From Chara braunii (taxonomy: Eukaryota; Streptophyta; Charophyceae; Charales; Characeae): 64,000 bases of DNA. The position numbers were made by a program, and so were the translations under genes. Shown here piece by piece: positions 33,930 to 44,943 of the stretch. Numbering within the stretch: position 1 is the stretch's first letter; each line of letters opens with the position of its first letter. The stretch covers positions 261,231 to 325,230 of the forward strand of contig BFEA01000517.1 of assembly GCA_003427395.1 (NCBI GenBank), in the 5' to 3' direction. Below the pieces are notes generated by a model. The model was not told the origin of the DNA. It did not search any database and saw only the letters and a list, made by a program, of their open reading frames with translations.

Positions 33930-35515
33930 AGCAAGCATAAGGAATAATTATGCAAGCAAACGACACCGTCGAGATCAAGGATCTAGACAGTGGGAAATAT
34001 TAGCACCACTAGTGCAAACACTAGTGGGGCCAAGTGAGAGAGATATGGTGATAAAAGAAAGTAAAATAATTGTATTGGGAGGGATGCCCAGCAGTCCAAA
34101 ATATCTCGGGCTAGTTAGGCATGAGAAAATAGAGCCTTAAGAGGCTCAACATGAGAAAAAGGTTATCCTTAGAAAATCGGAGCAAAGGGGGCTCAAAATT
34201 GGACAAATGGAGACAAAGTGGAGCCCTTTAGGAGCATGGGGGTGTCATTGTTGAAATCCGAGATATAACGGCAAACTACCAGTCATGAACCTGGTCTTGA
34301 ATGAGGCCCTGAGACCTAAAAAGAGTGTGCACAACAGTTTGACACTTGTCACAACTGAAATAAAAGAAAAAGAAAGAAAAAAATGAGAAAAAATTGAGGG
34401 AGAATGAGACAAAAGGGAGAAAAGAGTGGAGAAGAGTGTGCCGGCCTATTGGGACCTGCACAGTAGGGACTGGCAGGTCCTTATTGTGACCTCATTCCTC
34501 CTAGAAAGAAGGAGGGCAATCCGGATTGCAGAGATATGACTCTTGGGGCCATATCTCAATAAAATCTTAATTAAAAAGAAGAAAATGAGAGAAAATGCAA
34601 AAGAGAAATGACCGGTTTTCATTTGGACCATGGATCTGAGATCATATCAAGTGGTGGAGAGGAACTAGCCATTTTTTGTAGGCCAACTCAAAATGGCTAG
34701 CTCCGGAATGAGGTGGCAGATCAAAATGGAAAGAAACAAAAGAGGGAAATGGATAAAACTGTGCATTTGGCCAAAAAAAAGGGCGAGATGTAGCAAAAAC
34801 TGAAAAAGTGGACTTAGGGGCTCAAAATTGAAGCAAGGGCTACTTAGGGATAACACGGAATATTGTTGGCTTAGGATCTCAGCCCGATCCAAGGCTGAAA
34901 ATGTATCGCTGCATGGAAAAATATCTCCGCCTACCCAAAATGGGCAACAAACTGAAAAAATTCAGAAAAAGGTTTACCTGGCATTTTTCTCTCAAGTAAA
35001 GTTGCCCCTTGGGCATTAGGACCTAACGGGGCAACATTTTTGAGGTGAAAAAGAGGCCGAAGTAGGCCAAGAGGCAATCCGAGTTGGTACAAACTTCTCG
35101 GATTGCATGTACTTGGCCAAAAAGAGGTCCGAGTACCTCTGGTAGGGCCTAGTAGTAAAATTTTGCCTTGGGGGTACCTCGGTTCACCTCAAGGCACATG
35201 GGGAGGCCCATGGGCTGGCCGGACTGCTGGTTTCAGCCTACACAAGCTGGGAATTCAGTCTGCCACTCTTACAATTGCATGAGGATTGCCCATGCTGCCC
35301 AACTGAGCTTATATGAGCACTCTTTCACTTGGAGGGAGTAGAGGGGAACCCATGCCAGTTTAAGAGTTTGGTGGAGGCCATGAGCTAGGGAGAAGAGCTT
35401 AGAGACTAGTGGTAGTGAGGCTGGCTCTAGGGAGGTGATCCGCCGTAGCCCCCTGGGTGTGAGGAAGAGGGAGAGGCTAGAGGGAGTCTCATTTGCCCTT
35501 CTAGAAGGGAGGACT
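33930..35515 (+). other. 3'-LTR-specific 1.6-kb segment, partly a second copy of the LTR front
   Basis: Absent from the 5' LTR, where GATGTCCCAA runs directly to GGTGATTGGAGCTTGTGG. Its first part resembles the region near 6520-7050 of the same LTR: GATCAAG...CTAGACAG, ATATTAGCACCACTAGTGCAAACACTAG, GAAATCCGAGATATAACGG, GGGACTGGCAGGTCC. The ancestral LTR therefore probably held this module twice and the 5' copy lost one. No coding sequence recognised. Confidence 0.55.
35248..35325 (-). other. tRNA-like sequence inside the 3' LTR
   Basis: On the minus strand, box A (TAAGCTCAGTTGG, 35311-35299) is followed by a weak box B (GACTGAATTCCC, 35260-35249). It resembles the tRNA-like sequence at 1385-1461 in layout. 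It is a tRNA pseudogene or SINE head carried by the LTR. Confidence 0.4.
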
Positions 35516-35694
35516 CCATAGGTGTGGTGATTGGAGCTTGTGGTAACTTGGAGGAAAGGGAGAGAGGAAGGAGAGAGATTTGGAGAAGACGAAGGCCATA
35601 AGCTAAAAATGTATCATGTGCAAGGAGGAGGAAGCCTCATCAAGTTTGAGACTCCATCTCCTAGACATTACCATGGTGAGTGAAAGGAAGAGGA

Positions 35695-35792
35695 TTCTTC
35701 TTCTTCTTCTTCTTCTTCATCATCTTCTCTTTATCCTTCTTCTCCTTCTTCTTCTTCCTCCTCTTCCTCTTTTTCCTCTTCCTCTTTTTCTC

Positions 35793-35823
<31 letters not shown>

Positions 35824-35860
35824 TTCTTCTTCTTCTTCTTCTTCTTTTTCATTTTCTTCT
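35695..35860. repeat. (CTT)n-rich microsatellite (3' LTR)
   Basis: Counterpart of 8090-8214, longer and purer. Confidence 0.9.
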
Positions 35861-35879
35861 TCCTATTGGGTTTATTAAA

Positions 35880-38060
35880 CTCTTGCATTTCAATCACACA
35901 CTAGTAGGTGATGCTCCGATTCTTTCATGGATGATCTCATGCTCAATACTTGTGATTTGGCCTAGTGTAGATCTTGTTTTTCACAACTTGCTTTTCACTC
36001 ACATGCTAGTAGGTGATGCTCCGATTCTTTCATGGATGATCTCATGCTCAATACTTGTGATTTGGCCTAGTGTAGATCTTGAATTTCACTCACACACTAG
36101 TAGTTGATGCTCTGATTCTTTCATGAATGATCTCATGTTCAATTCTTTTGATTTAGGCTACTTCAATTCTTGCATTTCACTCACACACTAGTAGGTGATA
36201 TTCCGATTCTTCTATGGATGATCTCATGCTCAATACTTGTGATTTGACCTAGTGTAACTCTTGCATTTCACTTACATACTAGTAGGTGATGCTCCGATTC
36301 TTTCATGGATGATCTCATGCTCAATACTTGTGATTTGGTCTAGTGCAGATCTTGCATTTCACTCACACACTAGTAGGTAATGCTCCAATTCTTTCATGAA
36401 TGATCTCATGTTCAATTTTTATGATTTGGGCTACTTCAATTCTTGCATTTCACTCAGACACTAGTAGGTGATGCTCCAATTCTTTCATTAGTTATCTCAT
36501 GTTTAATTCTTGTGATTTGGGTTACTTCAATTCTTGCATTTTACTTATACACAATTAGGTGATGTTCCGATTCTTCTATAGATGATCTCATGTTCAATAC
36601 TTGTTATTTGGGTTAGTGTAGATCTTGCTTTTCACTCACATGTTGGTAGGAGATCCTCTGATTCTTCCATGGATGATCTCTTGCTCAAATCTTGTGATTT
36701 AGCCTAGTGTAAATCTTGAATTTCACTCACATACTAGTAGGTGATGCTCCGATTCTTTCATGGATGATCTCATGTTCAATACTTGTGATTTGGGCTATGT
36801 AGATCTTATTTTTGATTCACATGTTGGTACGAGATCCTCCGATTCTTTCATGGATGATCTCTTGCCAAAATCTTGTGATATAGTCTGGTGTAACTCTTGC
36901 TTTTCCCTCACACACTTACAGGTGATGCTCCGATTCTTTCATGGATGATCTCATGCTCAATACTTATGATTTGACGTTGTGTAGTTCTCACTCACACACT
37001 AGTAGGTGATCTTCTGATTCTTTCAGGGATGATCTAATAATGAATACTTGCGATTTGGGCTAGTGTAGATCTTGCTTTTCACTCACATGCTAGTACGAGA
37101 TCCTCTGATTCTTCCATGGATGATCTCTTGCGCCAATCTTGTGATATAGCCTTAGTGTAAATCTTGCATTTCACTCACACACTAGTAGGTGATGCTCCGA
37201 TTCTTTCATGGATGATCTGATGCTCAATACTTGTGATTTGGGCTAGTGTAGATCTCACTTTTCACTCATATGCTAGTAGGAGATCCTCCGATTCTTCTAT
37301 GGATGATCTGTTGCTCAAATCTTGTGACGTAGCCTAGTATTACTCTTGCATTTCACTCACAGACTAGTAGGTGATGCTCCGATTCTTTCAAGGATGATCT
37401 CATGCTCAATACTTGTGATTTTGCCTAGTGTAGATCTTGCATTTCACTCACACACTGGTAGGTGATGCTCCGATTCTTTCATGAATGATCTCATATTCAA
37501 TTCTTGTGATTTGGGCTACTTCAATTCTTGCATTTCACTCACACACTACTAGGTGATGTTCCGATTCTTCTATGGATGATCTCATGTTCAATACTTGTGA
37601 TTTGGGTTAGTGTAGATCTTGCTTTTGACTCACATGTTGGTAGGAGATCCTCTGATTCCTCCATGGATGATCTCTTGCTCAAATCTTGTGATACAGCCTA
37701 ATGTAACTCTTGCATTTCACTCACACACTAGTCAGTGATGCTCTGATTTCTTCATGGATGATTTCATGATTAATACTTGTGATTTGGGCTAGTGTAGATC
37801 TTGCTTTTCACTCACATCTAGTTAGGTGATGCTCTGATTCTTTCATGGATGATCTGATGCTCAATACATGTGATATAGCCTAATGTAACTCTTGCATTTC
37901 ACTCCCATGCTAGTTGGTGATGCTCCGATTCCTCAATGGATGATCTTATGCTCGATACTTGTGATTTGGTCTAATGTAAATCTCGATTTTCATCCATATG
38001 CTAGTAGGAAATACTCTGATTCTTCTATAGGTGATTGCGCGCTCAAGACTTGTGTTTTGG
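35880..38060 (+). repeat. 91-bp tandem array (array A, 3' LTR)
   Basis: Same unit as in the 5' LTR, about 24 copies. Unit variants alternate (GCATTTCACTCACACACTAG types and GCTTTTCACTCACATGCTAG types), suggesting a higher-order structure. Confidence 0.9.
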
Positions 38061-38204
38061 GACAAGTGTAGCTTGTGCTTCCGACTCACATGATAATTAA
38101 TGACGTTCCATTTCAAGTTTGGTTGCATACATGAGCCATGAGCATGTGTTTGAGCAAGTCTTACTCACGTACATGGCTCAACCCTCACATGATGATGTCT
38201 CGGT

Positions 38205-39610
38205 TCAAACTTAGTTGATCTCTCCTCTATGTGATTGTGTCTTTTCACTAGTTCAATCTTCTCATTGTCAAGTTCATGTATGTTGTGATGTTCCAGTTCA
38301 TACTTATATGATCTTTTATCCATGTGCATGTGTTCTTCACTAGTTCTAGACTCTCATTGTCAAGTTCATGTATGTTCTGATGTTCTGGTTCATACTTAGT
38401 TGATCTTTCCTCCATATACATGTGTCCTTCATTAGTTCAAGCTTTTCATTGTCAAATGTATGTATGTTGTGATGTTCCGATTCATACTTAGTTGATCTCT
38501 CCTCTATGTGCATGTGCCTTTCCACTAGTTAAAACTTCTCAATGTCAAGTTCATGTATGTTGTGATGTTCAAGGTCATACTTAGTTGATCTTTTCTCCAT
38601 ATGCATGTGTCCTTCACTAGTTCTAGCCTCTCATTGTCGAGTTCGTGTATGTTGTGATGTTCCGGTTCATACTTACTTGATCTCTTCTCTATGTGCATGT
38701 GCGTTTTCACTAGTTCAGTCTTCTCACTGTCAAGTTCATATATGTTGTGATGTTCCGGTTCATACTTAGTTGATCGCACCTCAATGTGCGAGTGTCATTC
38801 ACTTATTCTAGCTTCTCATTGTCAAGTTCATGTATGTTGTGGTATTCCGGTTCATACTTAGTTGATCTTTCATCCATGTACATGCGTCCTTCACTAGTTC
38901 TAGCCTCTCATTGTCAAGTTCGTGTATGTTGTGGTGTTACGGTCCATACTTAGTTGATCTTGCCTCCATATGCATGTGTCCTTCACTAGTCAAAGCTTCC
39001 CATGCTCAAGATCATGTATGTTGTGATGTTCCGGTTCATACTTAGTTGATTTTTCCTCCATATGCATGTGTCCTTCACTAGTTCAAGCTTCTCATTGTCA
39101 AGTTCATGTATGTTGTGATGTTCCGATTCATACTTAGTTGATCTCTCCTCTATGTGCATGTGCCTTTTCACTAGTTCAATGCTCTTATTCTCAAGTTCAT
39201 GTATGTTGTGATGTTCCTGTTCATACTTAGTTGATCTTTCCTCCATATGCATGTGTTCTTCACTACTTGAAGCTTCTCATTGTCAAATTTTGGTGTGTTG
39301 CGATCTCGCGGTTCATACTTAGTGCTTCTTTCTACATGTGCATGTCTTTTTCACTAGTTCAGTCTTCTCATTGTCAAATTCATGTGTGTTGTGATGTTCT
39401 GATTCATACGTAGTTACTCATTCCGACATGTGCATGTGCTGTTCACTAGGTCAATCTTCTCATTGTCAAATTCATGTGTGTTGTGATGTTCCGATTCATA
39501 CTAAGTTGCTCTTTCCGACATGTGCATGTGGTTTTCACTAGTTCCACCTTCACATTGTCAAGTTCATGTGTGTTGTAGTGTTCCGGTTCATACTTGGTTG
39601 AAGTGTTTAA
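38205..39610. repeat. 93-bp tandem array (array B, 3' LTR)
   Basis: Same unit as 11010-13180, about 15 copies. It keeps the minus-strand open character for up to three units. Confidence 0.9.
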
Positions 39611-41229
39611 ATTCATAATTAGTTGATCTTTCACTATGGGATGGGTGACCGACATTTGACAGCTACTACTACGGGATGGGTGACTGACATTTGGTTGCTA
39701 CTAAGGGGAACTGATTTGATTAGGATTAGAAGTCTCTTCTCTTCGCTCTCTCTTTCTCCCTCTCTCTCCCTCTCTCTCTCCCCTCTCTTTTCTCTATCTC
39801 TCTCTCTCTCTCTTCCTCTCTCTCTTTCTCTCTCTCTCTCTCCTACTCATTCCCTCTTTCTCCCTCTTCGCCTTGCCCCCTCTCTCTCCCCTCCCCTCAC
39901 TTGGCATATGACTAACCCCCGTCCCCTCACTTGTTACATTGCCAGGGTGCGAACGGTAAAAAGAGATCAGACCTCACTTGGTGGAGAGAGAGGGCAAGGG
40001 AAGGGTATCCGGTCCCTTGTGCCTCCAAGAAGGCAAAGGAAAATGACGTTTTGAAAAGAGGGAAAGGGTGGAATCCGGAGAAAGTATAAGCTGAAGCGAT
40101 GTCAGTTTAACTCAACCATTTCCCCAACTGCATGACTAGGAGAAGAGGATGGAGTGATTGAGCAAAAAAGACGGAACAAAGAGCAGCCAAAGAACATGGA
40201 AAGATAGGCATGTGGGAAGGGCTATGTGTTGACCCCCAACGGGGGATTGTACGGATCTTTGCTTTGTGTGGGACTGTGCAGGTAAGTGAAGGCTAGGGAT
40301 GTTTTGAGGGGGATAGGGCCGGGAGGAACCGGGCGGCAAAGGAAAAAGGGAAGAGTGGGGAAGGGGCTACGGGATCCTTAGCTTAAAGCTAATCCATGGA
40401 AATGACCTTCGCGTTTGAAACTTGGAGTGTTAATGAGAAAATGGAGTGCGATCTTGGCAAAGGAAATGTGAAGTTGTGTGTGCATGCATGTGAAGGCCCC
40501 GAAAAGACTAAGGGGCCTGCGTCAACGGGATTGAATGAGATGTATGAGACCCGATGGGCGCGTAGAGGCAAGGGGGATGACGGCATCGTCGTACCCTGAT
40601 AACGTCGTAGGATCACAATGCTTAGAGAAATGGTGTGCGGCCTAAGGATGACGCTTAGCCTGCGCACAAGAGAAGAGAAACTCTCAAAGCACCCTTGGAC
40701 TTCCTTCGTATTGGAAAGAGCAATTGCCTAAGAACACAACGAAGAATCAATAAGAAATCAGCGTTGCGGAATGACCAGTGAGATTACCACCCGGCGTGAG
40801 GTCTGAGCTACATCCCCAATGTCAAAGCTCTCTCACGCGATGACCCATCCCCACCCATCTCAAAGCACTAGGTGGGGGTGACCCTGGGACGAATGGCCTG
40901 CGCCCTGAGCATGAGCATGGGCGAGGTGAGCCAAATGGGACCCGCAGTGGGGTCGACTAAGGTTTGAAAGTCTACCGGGGTTTAGCCCTACAACGTGTAG
41001 AGGGCATGTGCGGAGATGTTGAGAGAGAGAGAGAGCAGGAGGAGATGGACACACACAAGAAGTAGCAGCTGAGTGAAGGTCCAGTCCGACTCAATGAAGA
41101 ATGAGCAACTGCAAGAGTGACCAACCCGGTCCGGGCCTAGGCCGGAAAGATAACTCGGTACCTGACCGGGGTCAAGCCGACGACCTGAAATATGTCCGGC
41201 CCCACTGCCGGGCCGGAACGGTACCGCTA

Positions 41230-42240
41230 CCACTCCTCTTCTCCTCGTCTTACCATCCCCAGACTGATGGTCAAACCGATTTCACGAACAGGACTCTCAG
41301 AGATATTCTTCGAAAGATTGTTCGTGACAACCAGCAGGCAGTAGTGGGATCTCCATCTTGCCCACGCGGAGATAGCCTACAACCACGCCGTCTCTCCAAC
41401 CATCGGGATATCGCGTTACTATTGCGACCTTGGCTATCACCCTCGTGTCCCCATGGACTTCCTTCGACCGTCAGGGATGCACCCCGACACGAGTTGTCCC
41501 TCGCTTGATGATTGGGTTGCACACATGACCATGAAGACCGGGCATAAGCACATAGCCGCTTCCCAGACTCGCATGGCCGCACGTGCGAACCGATCGAGGA
41601 TAGATAATCCATTCAACGTCAGCAATGATGTGCTTATCGACGCCCGCCACTTACAACTCAAAGCGGACACTCTTTGCAAGTTCCGGCGTCGCTTCTTTGG
41701 CCCATGCCGCATTCTCCAGGTCGTCCGTTCTGATACGACATCTAACCCGGTTAGCTTCCGTGTGAAGCTGCCCGACTACTTACGCTAGGCTCGTGTACAT
41801 ATGTCTACCACATCGCGTTACAACGTCCCTACCGCAAACCGTCTGAGCGTTTCGTTGGACGACCATACGAGCGCCCTCCACCCATCATGGTGGACGACCA
41901 TGAGGAGTTCTTGGTTTCAAACATCATTGGTCGCCGAGTCACCGACGACAATCCTCCTCACATCGAGTATCTCGTACGCTGGAATGGTTACCCTGATGAG
42001 GAGGCTACTTGGGAGCCCCGTGAGCACTTGCAGCAAGATCACATGTTGGTGTGTGCCTATGATCGTGCTCGTCGTGTGGGGTTGACTCCTCCTCTGCCCA
42101 CTGACCCTCTTCATTCTCGCTCGACTGAGGAGACCACTGAAGTCAAGCCTGCTCCAGCTGAGGTAGACCTTCAGCAGCAGTTGGATGCTTCTAAGCATCC
42201 ACAACGTACTCGTCGTTGTCATGCTCGATACGACGATTGA
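41230..42240 (+). pseudogene. pol (IN-CHD): Chromovirus integrase C-terminal part with chromodomain (truncated pol)
   Basis: It starts within the integrase core at SSYHPQTDGQTD (with the core Glu position changed) and NRTLRDILRKIV. After a frameshift near 41345 it continues as AYNHAVSPTIGISRYYCDLGYHPR, then the C-terminal FFGPCRILQV module. After a TAG and a second shift near 41790 it reads the chromodomain: EYLVRWNGYPDEEATWEP (about 41962-42015). The chromodomain steers Ty3-type chromoviruses to marked chromatin. Gag, protease and RT are missing, so this is a 5'-truncated relic. It begins about 240 bases after the giant element's 3' LTR, has different codon style, and belongs to a separate element. 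Confidence 0.85.
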
Positions 42241-42947
42241 CTCCGACTTTGTCTTCCCACGTCTTTGACTTTTTAGTACTCCATCCAGTCCAGTTTTGTT
42301 ACTTCAGCTCGTCGGCGTTACGACTCTTCCTCGACGACATTCCAGACTTCTCATCATGGACGTCATAGGCAGTTTCACGGCCTTCGTCACGATCAACTCA
42401 GCCTACCTCAGACGTTGTCACTCGCTTACCACCTTACCCTGTACAGTACCCTAGTTGTGTCGCCTGATGGTCTCCCTTAGCCGGGTTCCTCTGAGTTGGG
42501 CTCTCCTTGGGTATACGCATAGTCATCAGAACCGTAGCGTTGCCGTAGCGTCCCAGCTTATTGATGTAGCGCTGACTTCCCCCACCTACGAAGTCATTTG
42601 CATGATTCCCGTACGCATCACTTTTCCTACCCTTTGCCGGCCCTCACGACCTAGTTAGGCAACCTTGCATGCTTCGTCTAGGTGCACCCAGTATACCAGG
42701 CTCCCTTATTCCCTTGCATGGTCAACCTTACATATCGGTCACCCCTTTAGTCGAGCATTACCCGCCGTGATGGTCTATCTGTTAGGGTCATTGGTTATGT
42801 TCGCTCCTAGTTCCCTACCCTCATTGAGCCTCATGACATTTGTCTCTCTGTCATTATGTGTGGATGCCCTTAGGAGTTTATCGACCCCTAGGCTGCATTT
42901 GCCATCCTCAGCGACCATCCCACCCTGTGGTTTGCGACACACTCTTC
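42241..42947 (+). other. Region after the chromovirus fragment
   Basis: No gene recognised. Probably the chromovirus 3' untranslated region or LTR, but I cannot fix its ends. Confidence 0.4.
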
Positions 42948-42956
42948 CTGTGACAT

Positions 42957-43421
42957 CACAAGCGGTTATCGGGTAGCTGAAAATTCAAGAATGAAAATTC
43001 TGAAGTGAGAGTTTTTGGCAGTCTGAAAATCCTGAATGGTCCTGAAGTGGTGAAAGGTCCGAAGACCCTGAAAACCACCTGTTTAGGCAGGCTGCATCCT
43101 AAAGTGGTGAAGGGTGTCCTGAAGTGGTCAAGTGAGAGTTTTGGGCAGTCTGAAAATCATGAATGGTCCCGAAGTGGTGAATGGTCCTGAAGTGGTGAAA
43201 AGTTCAAAGCACCTGAAGTGGTCAAGTGCTTATGCCCGGTTTCCAGGGTCTTCGGAGATTTCACCACTTCAGAACCATTCAAGATTTTCAGACCAGAATG
43301 GTCCTGAAGCGGTGAAAGGTCCAAAGACCCGAAAACCACCTGTTTAGGCAGGTTGCATCCTGAAGTGGTGAAGGGTGTCCTTAAGTGGTGATGAAAAATA
43401 CGACTGTTGTTAACCTTCTCT
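42957..43421. mobile_element. MULE-like MITE (copy 2)
   Basis: Second copy of the element at 13610-14080, in the same orientation. It is flanked by an exact 9-base duplication, CTGTGACAT (42948-42956 and 43422-43430). It contains the same CCTGAAGTGGTGAA and CCTGTTTAGGCAGG modules. The exact duplication supports a Mutator-type origin and an independent insertion. Confidence 0.8.
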
Positions 43422-43430
43422 CTGTGACAT

Positions 43431-44435
43431 ATGGTTGTTTCGTCATTATTTTGTTGCTCTCAGACTGCGACATCTGCCTTTGACATTTCTAGTATTTAGT
43501 TATTTTTGTTTTAGCTGTTCTTAGGACTTGTACATTAGTCATCTATTTCAAGATTGAGGCTACAACCTCCAACATTATAGGATGTAGTTGTCATTACCTT
43601 CTGCTTATCTAGGACATGTATACTAGTTAATTGCTTTCTTCTTTCACTTAGGCTGTTAGCTGTGACACTGGTGTTTTTTTTTTTTTGACATTTTCTAGCC
43701 TAGGTTACATCGCATGGGCTCAGCATGGAGCTTGCTCCATATCCTAGACTACTCGGGTTTTCTTTTCTTTGGTTAAGTTCCGTTTCTTGGCGGAAGTGTG
43801 CTTGTATCTAGGCGATCCATCACAAGCCGAGGATCGTGTAGCGGACCTCTGGTTGGCTTGTGATACCAGACCCTTGGCATGTTCCCACAGACCTGTGTTG
43901 TACTCGGGGTAGGCCAGTCCCGACCAGTACCTCTGTCGGTACCAGCCAGTTCGGTCCAATCTAGTCAGTCCGCTGGGGTATACCCCAACCAGAATCTGTA
44001 CTTGGATGCATTCTACATTCGCACAGTTTGGAGTACATGCGTTGGAGTCTGCGTGGGAGCTGCGCTGTGCCATCTTGCTCCACCCTCATCCTCCATCTTC
44101 ATGTCCATCGCAGGCGGAGCACCTCACCCGGTGGGTCTGCCACGACTCCTTCCCAGATCTGGAATTCTCTGTTGTATTTATTCGAGGTACTACCTGGAAT
44201 GAGTAGAGGAGGGGATTTCTCCGTTCGCACAGAACAACTGGATCCTATGTTTAGATCGCCGGCTAAGATGTTGCGCTCAAATGAAAATGTGAATGTATGC
44301 AAAGGGAAAAATGGGCATGATGACTGGGGCTCTAATATAGATGTGACAAGCACCGGAGGCACGAGAAAGATAAGTCACAATGAGCCTGAAGCTAGGTCAC
44401 AATGGGCCTGAAGCTAGGTCTCTCCTTTCAAATGT
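43431..44435 (+). other. No gene recognised
   Basis: T-rich to mixed sequence. The purine-rich AGTAGAGGAGGGGA at 44203-44216 could be a polypurine tract of the chromovirus relic. Frames at 43879-44411 have no motif. Confidence 0.4.
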
Positions 44436-44438
44436 TCA

Positions 44439-44570
44439 CACACACACTTACAAACACATACATACACAAACACACACGCATACATACATATTCATGCACA
44501 AACACACTCTCACACACAGACACACACATACACACATACGCACACACACAACACACCTACACACACATAA
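44439..44570. repeat. (CA)n-type microsatellite
   Basis: CA, CATA and CACG units over about 130 bases. The Thr/His-rich frames are artefacts. Confidence 0.9.
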
Positions 44571-44943
44571 TTGGGACCTTAGGGGTTAGGGGATGTGGGG
44601 GCGGATGGCTTAGAGGGCTTCCGGGTAGGTTTGGGGACTGGTGTCGGACGGTTGGTGAGTGGTGGGTGGCAGGCCGGTCGATGTTGGTCTAATTCGGTGG
44701 TATAAGAGGTGCTTCAGGGGTTGGGGGAATGCTTTTTTTTTTTTAGTTTTTTTTTTTTCTTTTTTCGTAGGCCCGCGTGTTCCGGATCTCGCACATCAAT
44801 TTTGTTTTTCCGAAAAGTGCGGAAGCGGCCCATTTTCGCGTTTAACGGGAATTCAACAGGATTTTTTCAAATTCAACGGGATTCAACGAGAGTTTAATTT
44901 GCCTGTTCCCCGTTAAAAAGACACACAACGAACTACTATTGGT

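Larger units (their letters stand above)
6069..40992 (+). mobile_element. Giant Ty3-type LTR retrotransposon, about 34.9 kb, with about 9-kb LTRs
   Basis: Two direct repeats of about 9.1 and 8.9 kb bound an interior of about 16.9 kb. The repeats share the same order of modules from end to end. Homology stops exactly at CCCTACA in both copies (15173 and 40992). The left copy is followed four bases later by a tRNA-primer-like TGGTGGAGATCCC, and the right copy is preceded by a purine-rich tract, as expected for LTRs. The interior reads three paralogous unknown ORFs, gag with a zinc knuckle, protease, RT, RNase H, integrase with a GPY module, and a downstream acidic ORF. This length and the extra ORFs recall the Ogre/Tat type in plants and the giant Burro elements in planarians, but I cannot place the lineage. 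No 5-bp target duplication is visible (TTTTC on the left, ACGTG on the right). The coding frames are broken, so the copy is defective. Confidence 0.85.
32080..40992 (+). repeat. 3' long terminal repeat of the giant element (about 8.9 kb)
   Basis: Homologous to 6069-15173 in the same orientation and module order. Differences: it has about 1.6 kb (about 33930-35515) that the 5' LTR lacks; it lacks the 880-base AT-rich segment and the MULE-like insertion; and its arrays have different copy numbers (91-bp array longer, 93-bp array shorter). It ends CCCTACA at 40992. A run of about 30 As is at 33058-33092. No protein-coding gene is seen in it. Confidence 0.85.
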
